A stretch of 10,810 nucleotides of DNA from CAYXRK01 sp964467615 (GCA_964467615.1 CAYXRK010000162.1:1-10810), one strand, 5' to 3'; counted from the stretch's first letter, positions 1 to 6,448 are shown. Numbers and translations are program-made. Notes: generated by a model from the letters alone, not told the origin.

Positions 1-1406
1 TGAACGCGCTGATCGTGGTGGCGACCGAAGGGTTGATGGAGCAGGTGCGCTATTTGATCAACCAACTCGATCAGGCGACGCCGTACGAGGCGAACACGAT
101 CCGAGTGAAGCGGTTGTTGAATGCGGACGCCGAGGCGGTCGAGGAGGTGTTGAGCGCTATCACCGGGGGCCCGCCCCGTGCGGCCGCTGGGGGCGGCGGC
201 GCGCAGGGCGGAGGCGGCGGCGCGCAGGCCGCAGGCGAGGTGCAGACGTTCGAGAAGAAGATCACGATTTCGCGTTTCGAGCAGACGAACTCGCTGGTGA
301 TCGTGGCGTCGCCTCAGGACTACAAAACATTAGAGCCGATTATCGACCAACTTGATGTGCCGCGGCGTCAGGTCAATGTCGAGGCCGTCATCATGGAAGT
401 GACGATTAACGACGCTTTCGAGTTGTCGGTCGAAACGGCGGGCCTGACGGCGAACAGCGCTTTTGCATTGAACAATATCGCAAACCTGGCCAGAGGAATC
501 GCGGGCGGGCCGTTGGCGGTGGGCGGGCCGGGCACGACGTTTGGGATTATCGACGGCACAACGCAGATACCACTGCCGGGCCCGGCCAATCCGGACACGG
601 GCCTGCCGGGGGCGGTGTCGTTGGTGACGATTCCGAACGTGCCGCTATTGATGCGCACGCTCGAGACGATCACGAACGTCGAGGTGTTGTCGCAGCCGAA
701 CATAATGACGCTGGACAATGAAGAGGGCAACATGACGATCGGCCAGGAAGTGCCGATTATCGATACGCTTGCGGACGTGAACGATCGCACCGGTTTCAAC
801 TCTCGGGCGCGTGTGAATCGAAAAGATGTCGGCGTGATCATGGCCGTGACGCCGCAGATTAACGAAGGCGACTATGTCGCGATGAAGGTCAGCGTCGAGG
901 TTTCGTCGCCGGTGCTGAGCTCGGTGGGAATCGACCCGAACGAGGTGGGCGCGACGTTCCAGAAGGCGAAAGTCGAGGCGAACGTGGTGATTCCGGACGG
1001 GAAGACCGGGATTATCGGCGGGCTTCTACGCGAAGGCGTGGACAAGAGCGTCAATCAGGCGCCGGTGCTGGGGGATTTGCCGTTGGTGGGGTTCCTGTTC
1101 CGGGCCAAGAAGAACGCGCGCAACAAGCAGAACGTGGTCATTCTGATAATGCCGCACATCGTCAAGGAAGGACACGACCTCGATCGGTTGACGGACTATC
1201 ACGTGGATGAGTTTTACGATCGGAACATCGACGCCGTGTTCAGCAAGGACGGGTTCATTCAGAAGTTAAAAAAGAAACACCAAGCGAGAAACGACAACCG
1301 GCCGACGGACCGCTTTAATCCTGAAAGCGATCGGTATATCGAGCGGGACATGGACCAGTCCAGCGAGAAGCGAAAGAATTTCGGACGGGGCGACATCGAT
1401 CGGTGA
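1..1406 (+). CDS. gspD: Type II secretion system secretin GspD (5' end outside window)
   Basis: This is the outer-membrane channel of the T2SS. The frame is open to the left edge (first whole codon at base 3), so the 467 visible residues are the C-terminal part. The opening residues NALIVVAT and the nearby LINQLD are the end of one periplasmic N-domain. A further N-domain follows (about residues 33-118: ADAEAVEEVL, then NSLVIVAS and IIDQLD) with a Gly/Ala-rich loop at about 56-77, as is common in N3. The secretin barrel begins at VNVEAVIMEV. It contains VLSQPNIMTLDNEEG, IGQEVPI and the C-terminal signature DGKTGIIGGLLRE...PVLGDLPLVGFLFR, and ends at VVILIMPHIVK. A charged tail of about 75 residues follows. 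Signal peptide, N0 and N1 are not visible. gspE starts 16 nt downstream, so the two are probably co-transcribed. The family call is certain; the full length is unknown. Confidence 0.95.
   Translation, partial: NALIVVATEGLMEQVRYLINQLDQATPYEANTIRVKRLLNADAEAVEEVLSAITGGPPRAAAGGGGAQGGGGGAQAAGEVQTFEKKITISRFEQTNSLVIVASPQDYKTLEPIIDQLDVPRRQVNVEAVIMEVTINDAFELSVETAGLTANSAFALNNIANLARGIAGGPLAVGGPGTTFGIIDGTTQIPLPGPANPDTGLPGAVSLVTIPNVPLLMRTLETITNVEVLSQPNIMTLDNEEGNMTIGQEVPIIDTLADVNDRTGFNSRARVNRKDVGVIMAVTPQINEGDYVAMKVSVEVSSPVLSSVGIDPNEVGATFQKAKVEANVVIPDGKTGIIGGLLREGVDKSVNQAPVLGDLPLVGFLFRAKKNARNKQNVVILIMPHIVKEGHDLDRLTDYHVDEFYDRNIDAVFSKDGFIQKLKKKHQARNDNRPTDRFNPESDRYIERDMDQSSEKRKNFGRGDIDR
192..228 (+). repeat. 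21-bp direct duplication inside gspD (Gly-rich loop)
   Basis: The 16-mer GGCGGCGGCGCGCAGG occurs at 192-207 and again at 213-228, a period of 21 bp or seven codons. It encodes two copies of GGGGAQ followed by G or A. It lies in the loop of the last N-domain before the secretin barrel. Being in frame, copy-number change would alter loop length without breaking the protein. Confidence 0.8.
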
Positions 1407-1422
1407 AAGTCGGGCAACGTTC

Positions 1423-3165
1423 ATGAGCAAAGTACTCGACCAACAACTGTGCGACATTTTCCTGCGCATGGGGTGTGTCCATCAGGAACAGTTGGACGAG
1501 GCGATCGGCCTGCAAAAAATCAAACCGAAGCGGGTGTGGGAGCTTTTGATCGATCTGGGCTACATCGAGGAAGACCACCTGCTCGAAGCGCAGAGCGAAT
1601 TGTATGACATCCCCTTCGAGAAGAGCATTAAGGAGGTGCTCGATCCGTCGCTCACGACGAAGGTGCCGATTTCGTTCATCCGCGAATACCAAATGGTGCC
1701 GTTTCGGAAGAACGGCAGCGCGTTTTACGTGGCCGTCCACGACCCCGCGAACTTGTTGCCGTTGGATGATCTGCGCATCGTGCTCGGCGGCGAGGTCCGC
1801 CCGGTGTTGTGCCGGCAAGCGGATATCCAGGCCGTCATCGACGGGTACTTCGACCAACAAGGCGCGAGCGCGAGCGAAATGATCGAGACGATCGCGCTCG
1901 AGGGCGGCGACGACGACGTCTATTCGTTCGATCAGGAATCGAACCGCGATTTGCTCGATCTGGCGAACGAAGCGCCGATCATCAAGCTAATCAACCTGAT
2001 GATTTCCGGCGCGATCCGCGAGCGAGCGTCGGACATTCACATCGAGCCCTTCGAGAGGCAGGTCGTTTGCCGGTACCGCGTTGACGGCGTGCTGTACGAA
2101 AAATTCCAAACGCCCAAAGCACAACAAGCGGCGGTGGTGTCGCGCATCAAGATCATGGCGCGGTTGAACATCGCCGAGCACCGGCTTCCGCAGGACGGCC
2201 GCATCAAAATCCTGTTGAGCGGAAAAGAGATCGACATTCGCGTGTCGATCATTCCGGTGCAACACGGCGAACGCGTCGTCATGCGTATTCTCGAAAAGGG
2301 CAGCTTTCTACTCAACCTCGAACAAATCGGCATGGGCCGGCGCGACTACGGCACGGTCGGCAAAATTATTAAAAGCTCGCACGGCATCGTGCTCGTGACG
2401 GGGCCCACCGGCTCAGGCAAATCAACCACACTGTACGCCTGCCTCGAACGGCTCAAGCAGGAATTCGGAAACACGATCAACGTGATCACGGTCGAGGATC
2501 CCGTCGAGTATCAGATGGCGGGCGTCGGTCAAATCGAAGTGCGGCCGCGCATAGGCCTGACCTTCGCCAGCGCGCTGCGGAGCATTCTGCGCCAAGACCC
2601 GGACGTAATCCTCGTCGGCGAAATCCGCGACCAGGAGACGGCCGACATGGCAGTGCATGCTTCGCTTACGGGCCATCTCGTGTTTTCGACGCTGCACACG
2701 AACGACAGCGCCGGCGCGGTGACGCGCTTGGTGAACATGGGAATCGAGCCGTTTCTCGTTACGTCGTCTACGATTGCGATCCTCGCGCAGCGCCTCGTGC
2801 GCCGGATTTGTCAACAGTGCCGCGAACCGGTCACCGCTGACCCGGAAGCGCTTCGCGATCTCGGCCCGATCAACGAAGAGTACGTCGGCAAACCGGTATA
2901 CGTGGGCCGAGGCTGCGACGCTTGCCAACAGCGCGGATATCTCGGCCGGACGGGCATCTTCGAGCTGTTGGCGATGACGCCGAACATTCAAGACCTCGTG
3001 CTCAATGGCGCGGACTCGAACGCGATCAAGCGCGAGGCGGTAAAACAAGGCATGTACACGCTGCGGCACGACGGCACGCTGAAGGTATTTGCCGGCACGT
3101 CGACCATTGAAGAAGTGCTGCGCGTTACGCGAGAAGATCAGGTCGAGCAAGCGATAGTAGACTAA
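1423..3165 (+). CDS. gspE: T2SS assembly ATPase GspE (PilB/GspE family)
   Basis: This cytoplasmic hexameric ATPase powers pseudopilus assembly. It has 580 residues. The N-terminal part (about 8-70) is a T2SSE_N/MshEN-like helical domain with two repeated motifs, followed by the N2E region with the signature RASDIHIEPFE. The catalytic domain shows Walker A GPTGSGKS at 327-334, Asp box VITVEDPVEYQ at 354-364, Walker B DPDVILVGEIRD at 392-403 and His box STLHTNDS at 422-429. The zinc-binding tetracysteine typical of GspE/PilB is intact (C463, C466, C498, C501). ATG at 1423 is the first start in this frame after the gspD stop; no strong Shine-Dalgarno is visible before it. PilB of type IV pili is the alternative by sequence alone. 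The neighbours GspD, F, G and K make GspE the better name. Confidence 0.97.
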   Translation: MSKVLDQQLCDIFLRMGCVHQEQLDEAIGLQKIKPKRVWELLIDLGYIEEDHLLEAQSELYDIPFEKSIKEVLDPSLTTKVPISFIREYQMVPFRKNGSAFYVAVHDPANLLPLDDLRIVLGGEVRPVLCRQADIQAVIDGYFDQQGASASEMIETIALEGGDDDVYSFDQESNRDLLDLANEAPIIKLINLMISGAIRERASDIHIEPFERQVVCRYRVDGVLYEKFQTPKAQQAAVVSRIKIMARLNIAEHRLPQDGRIKILLSGKEIDIRVSIIPVQHGERVVMRILEKGSFLLNLEQIGMGRRDYGTVGKIIKSSHGIVLVTGPTGSGKSTTLYACLERLKQEFGNTINVITVEDPVEYQMAGVGQIEVRPRIGLTFASALRSILRQDPDVILVGEIRDQETADMAVHASLTGHLVFSTLHTNDSAGAVTRLVNMGIEPFLVTSSTIAILAQRLVRRICQQCREPVTADPEALRDLGPINEEYVGKPVYVGRGCDACQQRGYLGRTGIFELLAMTPNIQDLVLNGADSNAIKREAVKQGMYTLRHDGTLKVFAGTSTIEEVLRVTREDQVEQAIVD

Positions 3166-3241
3166 AAAGTACAAGGTTCAAAGTTCAACGTAGTCGACTA
3201 ATTGTGTTTGACTTTGAACTTCGCACTTTGACCTTTGCACG
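3166..3241 (+). repeat. Heptad-phased repeat block in the gspE-gspF gap, two opposite orientations
   Basis: Noncoding gap. On the left, cores AGTAC (3168), GGTTC (3175), AGTTC (3182) and the weaker CGTAG (3189) follow each other every 7 bp. On the right the same core appears reverse-complemented, again every 7 bp: TGACT (3209, weak), GAACT (3216), GCACT (3223), GACCT (3230, weak) and GCACG (3237). The heptamers AAGGTTC and AAAGTTC are the same words that build the longer array after gspF. The last unit touches the gspF ribosome binding site. Confidence 0.75.
3169..3240 (+). repeat. Imperfect inverted repeat before gspF (possible RNA hairpin)
   Basis: Bases 3169-3191 match the reverse complement of 3218-3240 at 17 of 23 positions by hand alignment, with a 26-nt loop. 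One of the mismatches would be a G-U pair in RNA. It arises because heptad units lie in opposite orientations. The right arm ends one base before the Shine-Dalgarno GAGG (3241). No T-run follows, so it does not look like an intrinsic terminator. An attenuating or protective stem in the transcript is possible, but this is inference. Confidence 0.5.
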
Positions 3242-3249
3242 AGGTATTG
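3241..3249 (+). promoter_or_regulatory. Ribosome binding site of gspF
   Basis: GAGGTATTG directly precedes ATG 3250. GAGG ends 5 nt before the start, which decides the start against the in-frame TTG at 3235. The identical 9-mer occurs before gspG. Confidence 0.75.
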
Positions 3250-4473
3250 ATGGCTGTTTTCGAGTATCAAGCGATTGCGCGGGAATCGGGCAAGAAGGTC
3301 AAGGGCCTGATTGACGCAGATTCCGCCGCTGCGGCGCGCCGAAAGCTGCGCGAGCAGTCTCTCTTTCCGACGAAAATCGACGAGAGTTTTGGGCAAGCTT
3401 CGGCGGGCAAGGCCGAAGACCAGTCCATCGATATCAGCCGCGTAACGACGCGTGACCTTTCGCTCGCGACGCGCCAATTGGCCGTGTTGCTCAATGCGGG
3501 CATGCCGCTGGTCGAGGCGTTGGGCGCGCTCCTGGAACAGACCTCTCGGGCCAAGCTGCGCAAGGCGATGTTCAACGTGCGCGACCGCGTCCGCGAAGGC
3601 GTCTCGCTTGCGGACGGACTGAGCGGCCATCCGCGCATCTTCGGCACGCTGTACGTCAACATGGTCCGCGCGGGCGAGGCGAGCGGCGCGCTCGAGAAAG
3701 TGCTGTACCGTCTCGCCGACATTCTCGAACACCAAGCAAGAATGCGCGCCAAGGTGTTGTCTACGTTGGCCTATCCGACATTCATGGCGTTGTTCGCCGT
3801 AGCCATTATCACGTTCCTGATGGTCGTCATCGTCCCGCGGATTACTGCGTTGTTCCAACGGCAGGATCAAGTGCTGCCGAAACTCACGCAAATCATGATC
3901 GGAACGAGCCATTTCGTCGGATCGTACTGGTACTTGCTGGTCGGTCTCGTCGTCGGCGCGTTCCTGTTGTGGCGTTGGTTCCTCTCCAAACCCGCGGGGC
4001 GCCTTCGTTGGGACCGTTTCGTCCTTGCGTTGCCGCTGCTCGGGCAACTGCGGCTCAAACTTATCTGCGGCCGGTTTTCTCGGACGCTGGGCACCATGCT
4101 CGAGAGCGGGCTGACGGTGATGAAGTCGCTCGAAGTGGTCAACTCCGTTATCCAGAACGCGCACATCGAACTGGCGATGGAAGGGGTGAAGGCGGGCGTG
4201 CGGCGCGGCCGCGACCTCGCCGCGCCGATGAAGGAAGCGGCGGTGTTCCCGCCGATGCTGATTCACATGGTCGAACTCGGCCAGCGCAGCGGCGAGATCG
4301 AGTCGATGCTGCTTAAGGTGGCGGACACCTACGACGAGGACGTGCAGATCACAGTCGACGCGCTCGTAAGCCTGCTGGAACCAATCATCATTATCGTGAT
4401 GGGCATTTTCGTTGGGCTGTTGGTGCTGTCGATCCTGCTGCCCATTCTGAATATGAGCACGAGCATTCGATGA
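3250..4473 (+). CDS. gspF: T2SS inner-membrane platform protein GspF
   Basis: This polytopic inner-membrane protein forms the platform on which GspE acts. Start ATG 3250 gives 407 residues (MAVFEYQAIARESG, a typical GspF/PilC opening) and lies just after GAGGT. There are two T2SSF domains: about 68-190 (LATRQLAVLLNAGMPLVEAL, later GEASGALEKVL) and about 270-395 (RTLGTMLESGLTVMKSLEVV, later GQRSGEIESML). Membrane helices are at about 174-196, 224-244 and 377-400, giving the three-helix layout usual for the family. The length is normal. It is separated from gspE by 84 nt and from gspG by 179 nt, both filled mostly with heptad repeats. PilC of type IV pili is the only serious alternative; the operon argues for GspF. 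Confidence 0.97.
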   Translation: MAVFEYQAIARESGKKVKGLIDADSAAAARRKLREQSLFPTKIDESFGQASAGKAEDQSIDISRVTTRDLSLATRQLAVLLNAGMPLVEALGALLEQTSRAKLRKAMFNVRDRVREGVSLADGLSGHPRIFGTLYVNMVRAGEASGALEKVLYRLADILEHQARMRAKVLSTLAYPTFMALFAVAIITFLMVVIVPRITALFQRQDQVLPKLTQIMIGTSHFVGSYWYLLVGLVVGAFLLWRWFLSKPAGRLRWDRFVLALPLLGQLRLKLICGRFSRTLGTMLESGLTVMKSLEVVNSVIQNAHIELAMEGVKAGVRRGRDLAAPMKEAAVFPPMLIHMVELGQRSGEIESMLLKVADTYDEDVQITVDALVSLLEPIIIIVMGIFVGLLVLSILLPILNMSTSIR

Positions 4474-4480
4474 GACAAAC

Positions 4481-4591
4481 GGTACTCAGTACACGGTGCT
4501 CAGTACGCTGTTCAAAGTTCAAAGTTCAAAGTTCAAAGTTCAAAGTTCAAAGTTCAAGGGTTCAAGGGTTCAAGGGTTCAAGGGTTCAAGG
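4481..4591 (+). repeat. Composite heptamer/octamer tandem array (gspF-gspG gap)
   Basis: Units 4481-4508 are GGTACTC, AGTACAC, GGTGCTC, AGTACGC. From 4511 come six perfect TTCAAAG units (to 4552), then four perfect TTCAAGGG units (4553-4584) and a partial TTCAAGG (4585-4591). Taking the core as NGTNC, it recurs at 4481, 4488, 4495, 4502, 4509 (TGTTC), 4516, 4523, 4530, 4537, 4544 and 4551. The 7-bp register therefore continues across the change from GTAC-type to GTTC-type units. It then steps by 8 bp to 4559, 4567, 4575 and 4583. Such an array is prone to slipped-strand length change. Confidence 0.95.
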
Positions 4592-4625
4592 CGGGTCGAA
4601 TTTGGAAGTTGAGTGAGTTCGATAA

Positions 4626-4639
4626 CGCGCGGTCGCGCG
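4626..4639 (+). promoter_or_regulatory. Short GC-only hairpin abutting the gspG ribosome binding site
   Basis: CGCGC (4626-4630) and GCGCG (4635-4639) pair completely around a GGTC loop. The Shine-Dalgarno AGGAGG begins at the very next base. A 5-bp all-GC stem here could act as a 5' stabiliser for gspG mRNA or could modulate ribosome access. The pairing is seen; the function is inferred. Confidence 0.4.
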
Positions 4640-4652
4640 AGGAGGTATTGCG
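4640..4652 (+). promoter_or_regulatory. Strong ribosome binding site of gspG
   Basis: AGGAGG (4640-4645) lies 7 nt before ATG 4653. It is the best Shine-Dalgarno in the operon, as expected for the pseudopilin needed in greatest amount. It shares GAGGTATTG (4642-4650) with the gspF leader. Confidence 0.8.
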
Positions 4653-5087
4653 ATGACAAGACATGACGCACGAGAGAGGCGATCCGCGGGCGGCTTCACG
4701 CTTGTGGAACTGATGGTCGTGATCGCGATCATCGCGGCGCTGGCGACGATCGTGGGTGTGAACGTGCTGGGCGCGCTGGGCGAGGCCGACATGACCACGG
4801 CGAAGGCGCAAATCCAATCGTTCAGCACGGCGCTGACGACGTACAGGATTGCCTTTAAGAAGTTTCCCGAAAGCGGCGAAGGTCTCGATGCGCTGGTCGC
4901 CAATGAAAAGGGAAAGAATTTTCTGAGCCAAAAGAAGGTCCCGCTGGATCCCTGGGGCAACCCCTACGTGTATACGAATGAAGGGAACTCGTTCAAGATC
5001 GTGTCGTACGGCGCGGATGGATCGCCGGGGGGATCGGACGAGAACGCAGACATATCGAGCGAGAATTTGCAGGGAGAAGGGAAGTAG
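4653..5087 (+). CDS. gspG: T2SS major pseudopilin GspG
   Basis: This is the main subunit of the periplasmic pseudopilus, made as a prepilin and processed by a prepilin peptidase (not in this window). It has 144 residues, the usual size. The leader is 14 residues with cleavage expected at G14|F15 (GGFTLVELMVV), Glu+5 at residue 19, and a hydrophobic N-terminal helix to about residue 40. The family signature DPWGNPY is at 99-105. The SYGADGSPGGSDENADI segment at 118-134 is the calcium-binding loop region characteristic of GspG. The start is fixed by AGGAGG 7 nt upstream. Repeat-filled gaps lie on both sides, so this gene is physically set apart from gspF and from the coupled H-M block. This would allow separate transcript processing or expression level (inference). 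Confidence 0.97.
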   Translation: MTRHDARERRSAGGFTLVELMVVIAIIAALATIVGVNVLGALGEADMTTAKAQIQSFSTALTTYRIAFKKFPESGEGLDALVANEKGKNFLSQKKVPLDPWGNPYVYTNEGNSFKIVSYGADGSPGGSDENADISSENLQGEGK

Positions 5088-5089
5088 AT

Positions 5090-5129
5090 GGTGCTCGGTG
5101 CTCAGTACACAGTGCGAGGTACAGAGTAG
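5090..5129 (+). repeat. Heptad-phased GTAC-type repeat (gspG-gspH gap)
   Basis: Cores GGTGC (5090), GGTGC (5097), AGTAC (5104), AGTGC (5111), GGTAC (5118) and AGTAG (5125) follow each other exactly every 7 bp. The 14-mer at 5097-5110 differs at one base from each of the two 14-mers at 4481-4494 and 4495-4508 after gspF, so the two gaps share one repeat family. An in-register AGTAG at 5083-5087 contains the gspG stop codon. The block fills most of the 58-nt gap. Confidence 0.85.
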
Positions 5130-5145
5130 GCCTTTTGGCGGCGTG

Positions 5146-5934
5146 ATGATGATTCGGCGGACAGCGGGTTTTACGTTTATCGAGATGGTGGTGGTGATGG
5201 CGATCATTGCGTTGATCGCCGCGATCGCCGCGCCACAGCTTTTGCCCGCGATCGCGTTCAGCAACCATGAGGGCGCCGCACGCCGCCTAGCGGGTTTCGG
5301 CCGCGCGTCGATTGGCTATGCCGGCCTGACGCACGAAAAGGTGACCGTCAAATTCGATTTGAGCACGCAAGAGTATTGGGCCGAGCGTTGGCCGAATCCC
5401 CCCGAACTGGACGAGGAGGGCGAGCCTGTCGAGGACAAGCCGAAACTCAGCCAACTCGAAATATTGCAACTCGCGCAATCAGCAATGGAAAGCGGCAAGG
5501 AATCGGACACCGAGAAGCTCGACGAGGAAACCGAACGGATGCGCAAACGGTTCGACGACATGCAGCGGCAACACGTGACCGTACTCGCCGAACGCGTCGA
5601 GCAGGAAGAGGGGGTAGTGGAAGGCCTGAGTGATTTCCTGGGCGAGTTCAGCCTCGACGAGGAACAAGAAATTCCGCCGCCCGAGGAAATTTTTGGCGGC
5701 ATGCTCGGCCGCCAACGCATTCGCGAGGGCGTGTACATCGAAGCGGTGGGCGTCGGCGATGCGGAATACAGTTCGGGCCTGGTCGAAATCGAAATCACGC
5801 CCTCGGGGCTGGGCGAGCAAGTGGCGATCTACGTCGTGAACGACGACGGCGAGTGCTACACGGTCGAGTGGGACCCAATCATCAATGGCACGCGGCTTCG
5901 CGTGGGCCGGGAGACGACGTTTGATTCGCAGTAG
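5146..5934 (+). CDS. gspH: GspH-like minor pseudopilin with acidic insertion
   Basis: This is a pseudopilin of the pseudopilus tip, assigned to GspH by position after GspG and by its GspH/FimT-like layout. From ATG 5146 it has 262 residues. The leader is 8 residues with cleavage at G8|F9 (AGFTFIEMVVVMAI) and Glu+5 at residue 13. GTG 5143 and ATG 5149 are also possible starts, and the ribosome binding site is weak. An N-terminal beta segment (VTVKFDLSTQEYW, about 66-78) is followed by a roughly 95-residue charged insert (about 87-182). About a third of the insert is Asp/Glu, and it has a helical Glu/Arg/Gln-rich centre. The C-terminal beta domain (about 186-262) starts at EGVYIEAV and includes GEQVAIYVV. 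GspH is usually well under 200 residues, so the insert explains the extra length. Its end overlaps gspI. Confidence 0.85.
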   Translation: MMIRRTAGFTFIEMVVVMAIIALIAAIAAPQLLPAIAFSNHEGAARRLAGFGRASIGYAGLTHEKVTVKFDLSTQEYWAERWPNPPELDEEGEPVEDKPKLSQLEILQLAQSAMESGKESDTEKLDEETERMRKRFDDMQRQHVTVLAERVEQEEGVVEGLSDFLGEFSLDEEQEIPPPEEIFGGMLGRQRIREGVYIEAVGVGDAEYSSGLVEIEITPSGLGEQVAIYVVNDDGECYTVEWDPIINGTRLRVGRETTFDSQ

Positions 5935-6448
5935 ACACGCGGACCACGGCGGCTTCACGCTCATTGAGATCGTCGTTGCGTTGGCGATATTGGGCTCGTG
6001 CTTGGTCATTCTTCTCGAAATTCATTTCGGCGCGATGGACCTCTTCTCCAGCGCCGACAGGACCACGATATTGCGCATTCTCACCCAGAGCGTCGTCAGC
6101 GATTCGGAACGCGACGTGCTCGCCGGGAACATCAACGGCGATGGCGACTTCGGCCGCCGATACGAGGGCTATGGCTACCATTACGAGGCGGCGCAAGTCG
6201 ATCCGCAAAACACGCCGGGCTTGTTCGAGGTGCAAGTGACCGTGACCAGCCCGGACGACGAACGCAAGATCACGTACTACATGTACGACGGCCAGCAAAG
6301 CGAAGAGGGCGGGCCGGGCTCGGCGACGGACGGCAAGCAGGGAGGGATCGTCCGCAAAGGCGAGTCGAATCGAGATGGACTAACGCGTAAGGAGCCTTCG
6401 CCAACGTCGCGCCGAACCAGCACCGAAAAATCCGGAGGCGGGCCATGA
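5921..6448 (+). CDS. gspI: Minor pseudopilin GspI
   Basis: This is a tip pseudopilin, which in known systems forms a complex with J and K. I place the start at TTG 5921: GGGAG (5909-5913) lies 7 nt upstream and the leader becomes 11 residues with cleavage at G11|F12 (GGFTLIEIVVALAILG), Glu+5 at residue 16. The in-frame ATG 5885 would give a 23-residue leader with no ribosome site. Length from TTG is 175 residues. The globular part ends near the segment KITYYMYDG. The last 50 or so residues are polar, rich in Gly, Ser, Thr, Arg and Lys, and look disordered; this tail is unusual for GspI. The start overlaps the gspH end by 14 nt and the stop overlaps the gspJ ATG (ATGA), indicating translational coupling. 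Confidence 0.85.
   Translation: MIRSRHADHGGFTLIEIVVALAILGSCLVILLEIHFGAMDLFSSADRTTILRILTQSVVSDSERDVLAGNINGDGDFGRRYEGYGYHYEAAQVDPQNTPGLFEVQVTVTSPDDERKITYYMYDGQQSEEGGPGSATDGKQGGIVRKGESNRDGLTRKEPSPTSRRTSTEKSGGGP

Larger units (their letters stand above)
4474..4652 (+). other. 179-nt noncoding leader between gspF and gspG
   Basis: This is the longest gap in the operon. In order it holds GTAC-type heptamers (4481-4508), a (TTCAAAG)6 array, a TTCAAGGG array, about 34 nt without evident structure, a GC-only hairpin (4626-4639) and a strong Shine-Dalgarno before gspG. I found no convincing -35/-10 pair: TTGAGT at 4609 has no matching -10 at 16-18 bp. Confidence 0.7.

Noticed and set aside
3235..3249. 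Upstream TTG start for gspF
   Set aside because: It would add five residues from within the repeat and place the Shine-Dalgarno inside the gene. ATG 3250 has GAGG at proper distance and gives the usual N-terminus.
4481..4591. CRISPR array
   Set aside because: Units are 7-8 bp, contiguous and without spacers.
4592..4652. Promoter for gspG
   Set aside because: TTGAGT (4609) and GATAAC (4621) look suggestive but their spacing does not fit a sigma-70 pair, and no other convincing pair is seen.
4978..5145. N-terminal extension of gspH back into gspG
   Set aside because: The prepilin leader must precede the GFTFIE motif closely. Starts at 5143-5149 give this, while the extension only reads gspG and the repeat in another frame.
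5885..5920. ATG 5885 as the gspI start
   Set aside because: It lacks a ribosome site and gives a long leader. TTG 5921 has GGGAG 7 nt upstream and an 11-residue leader matching that of gspJ.
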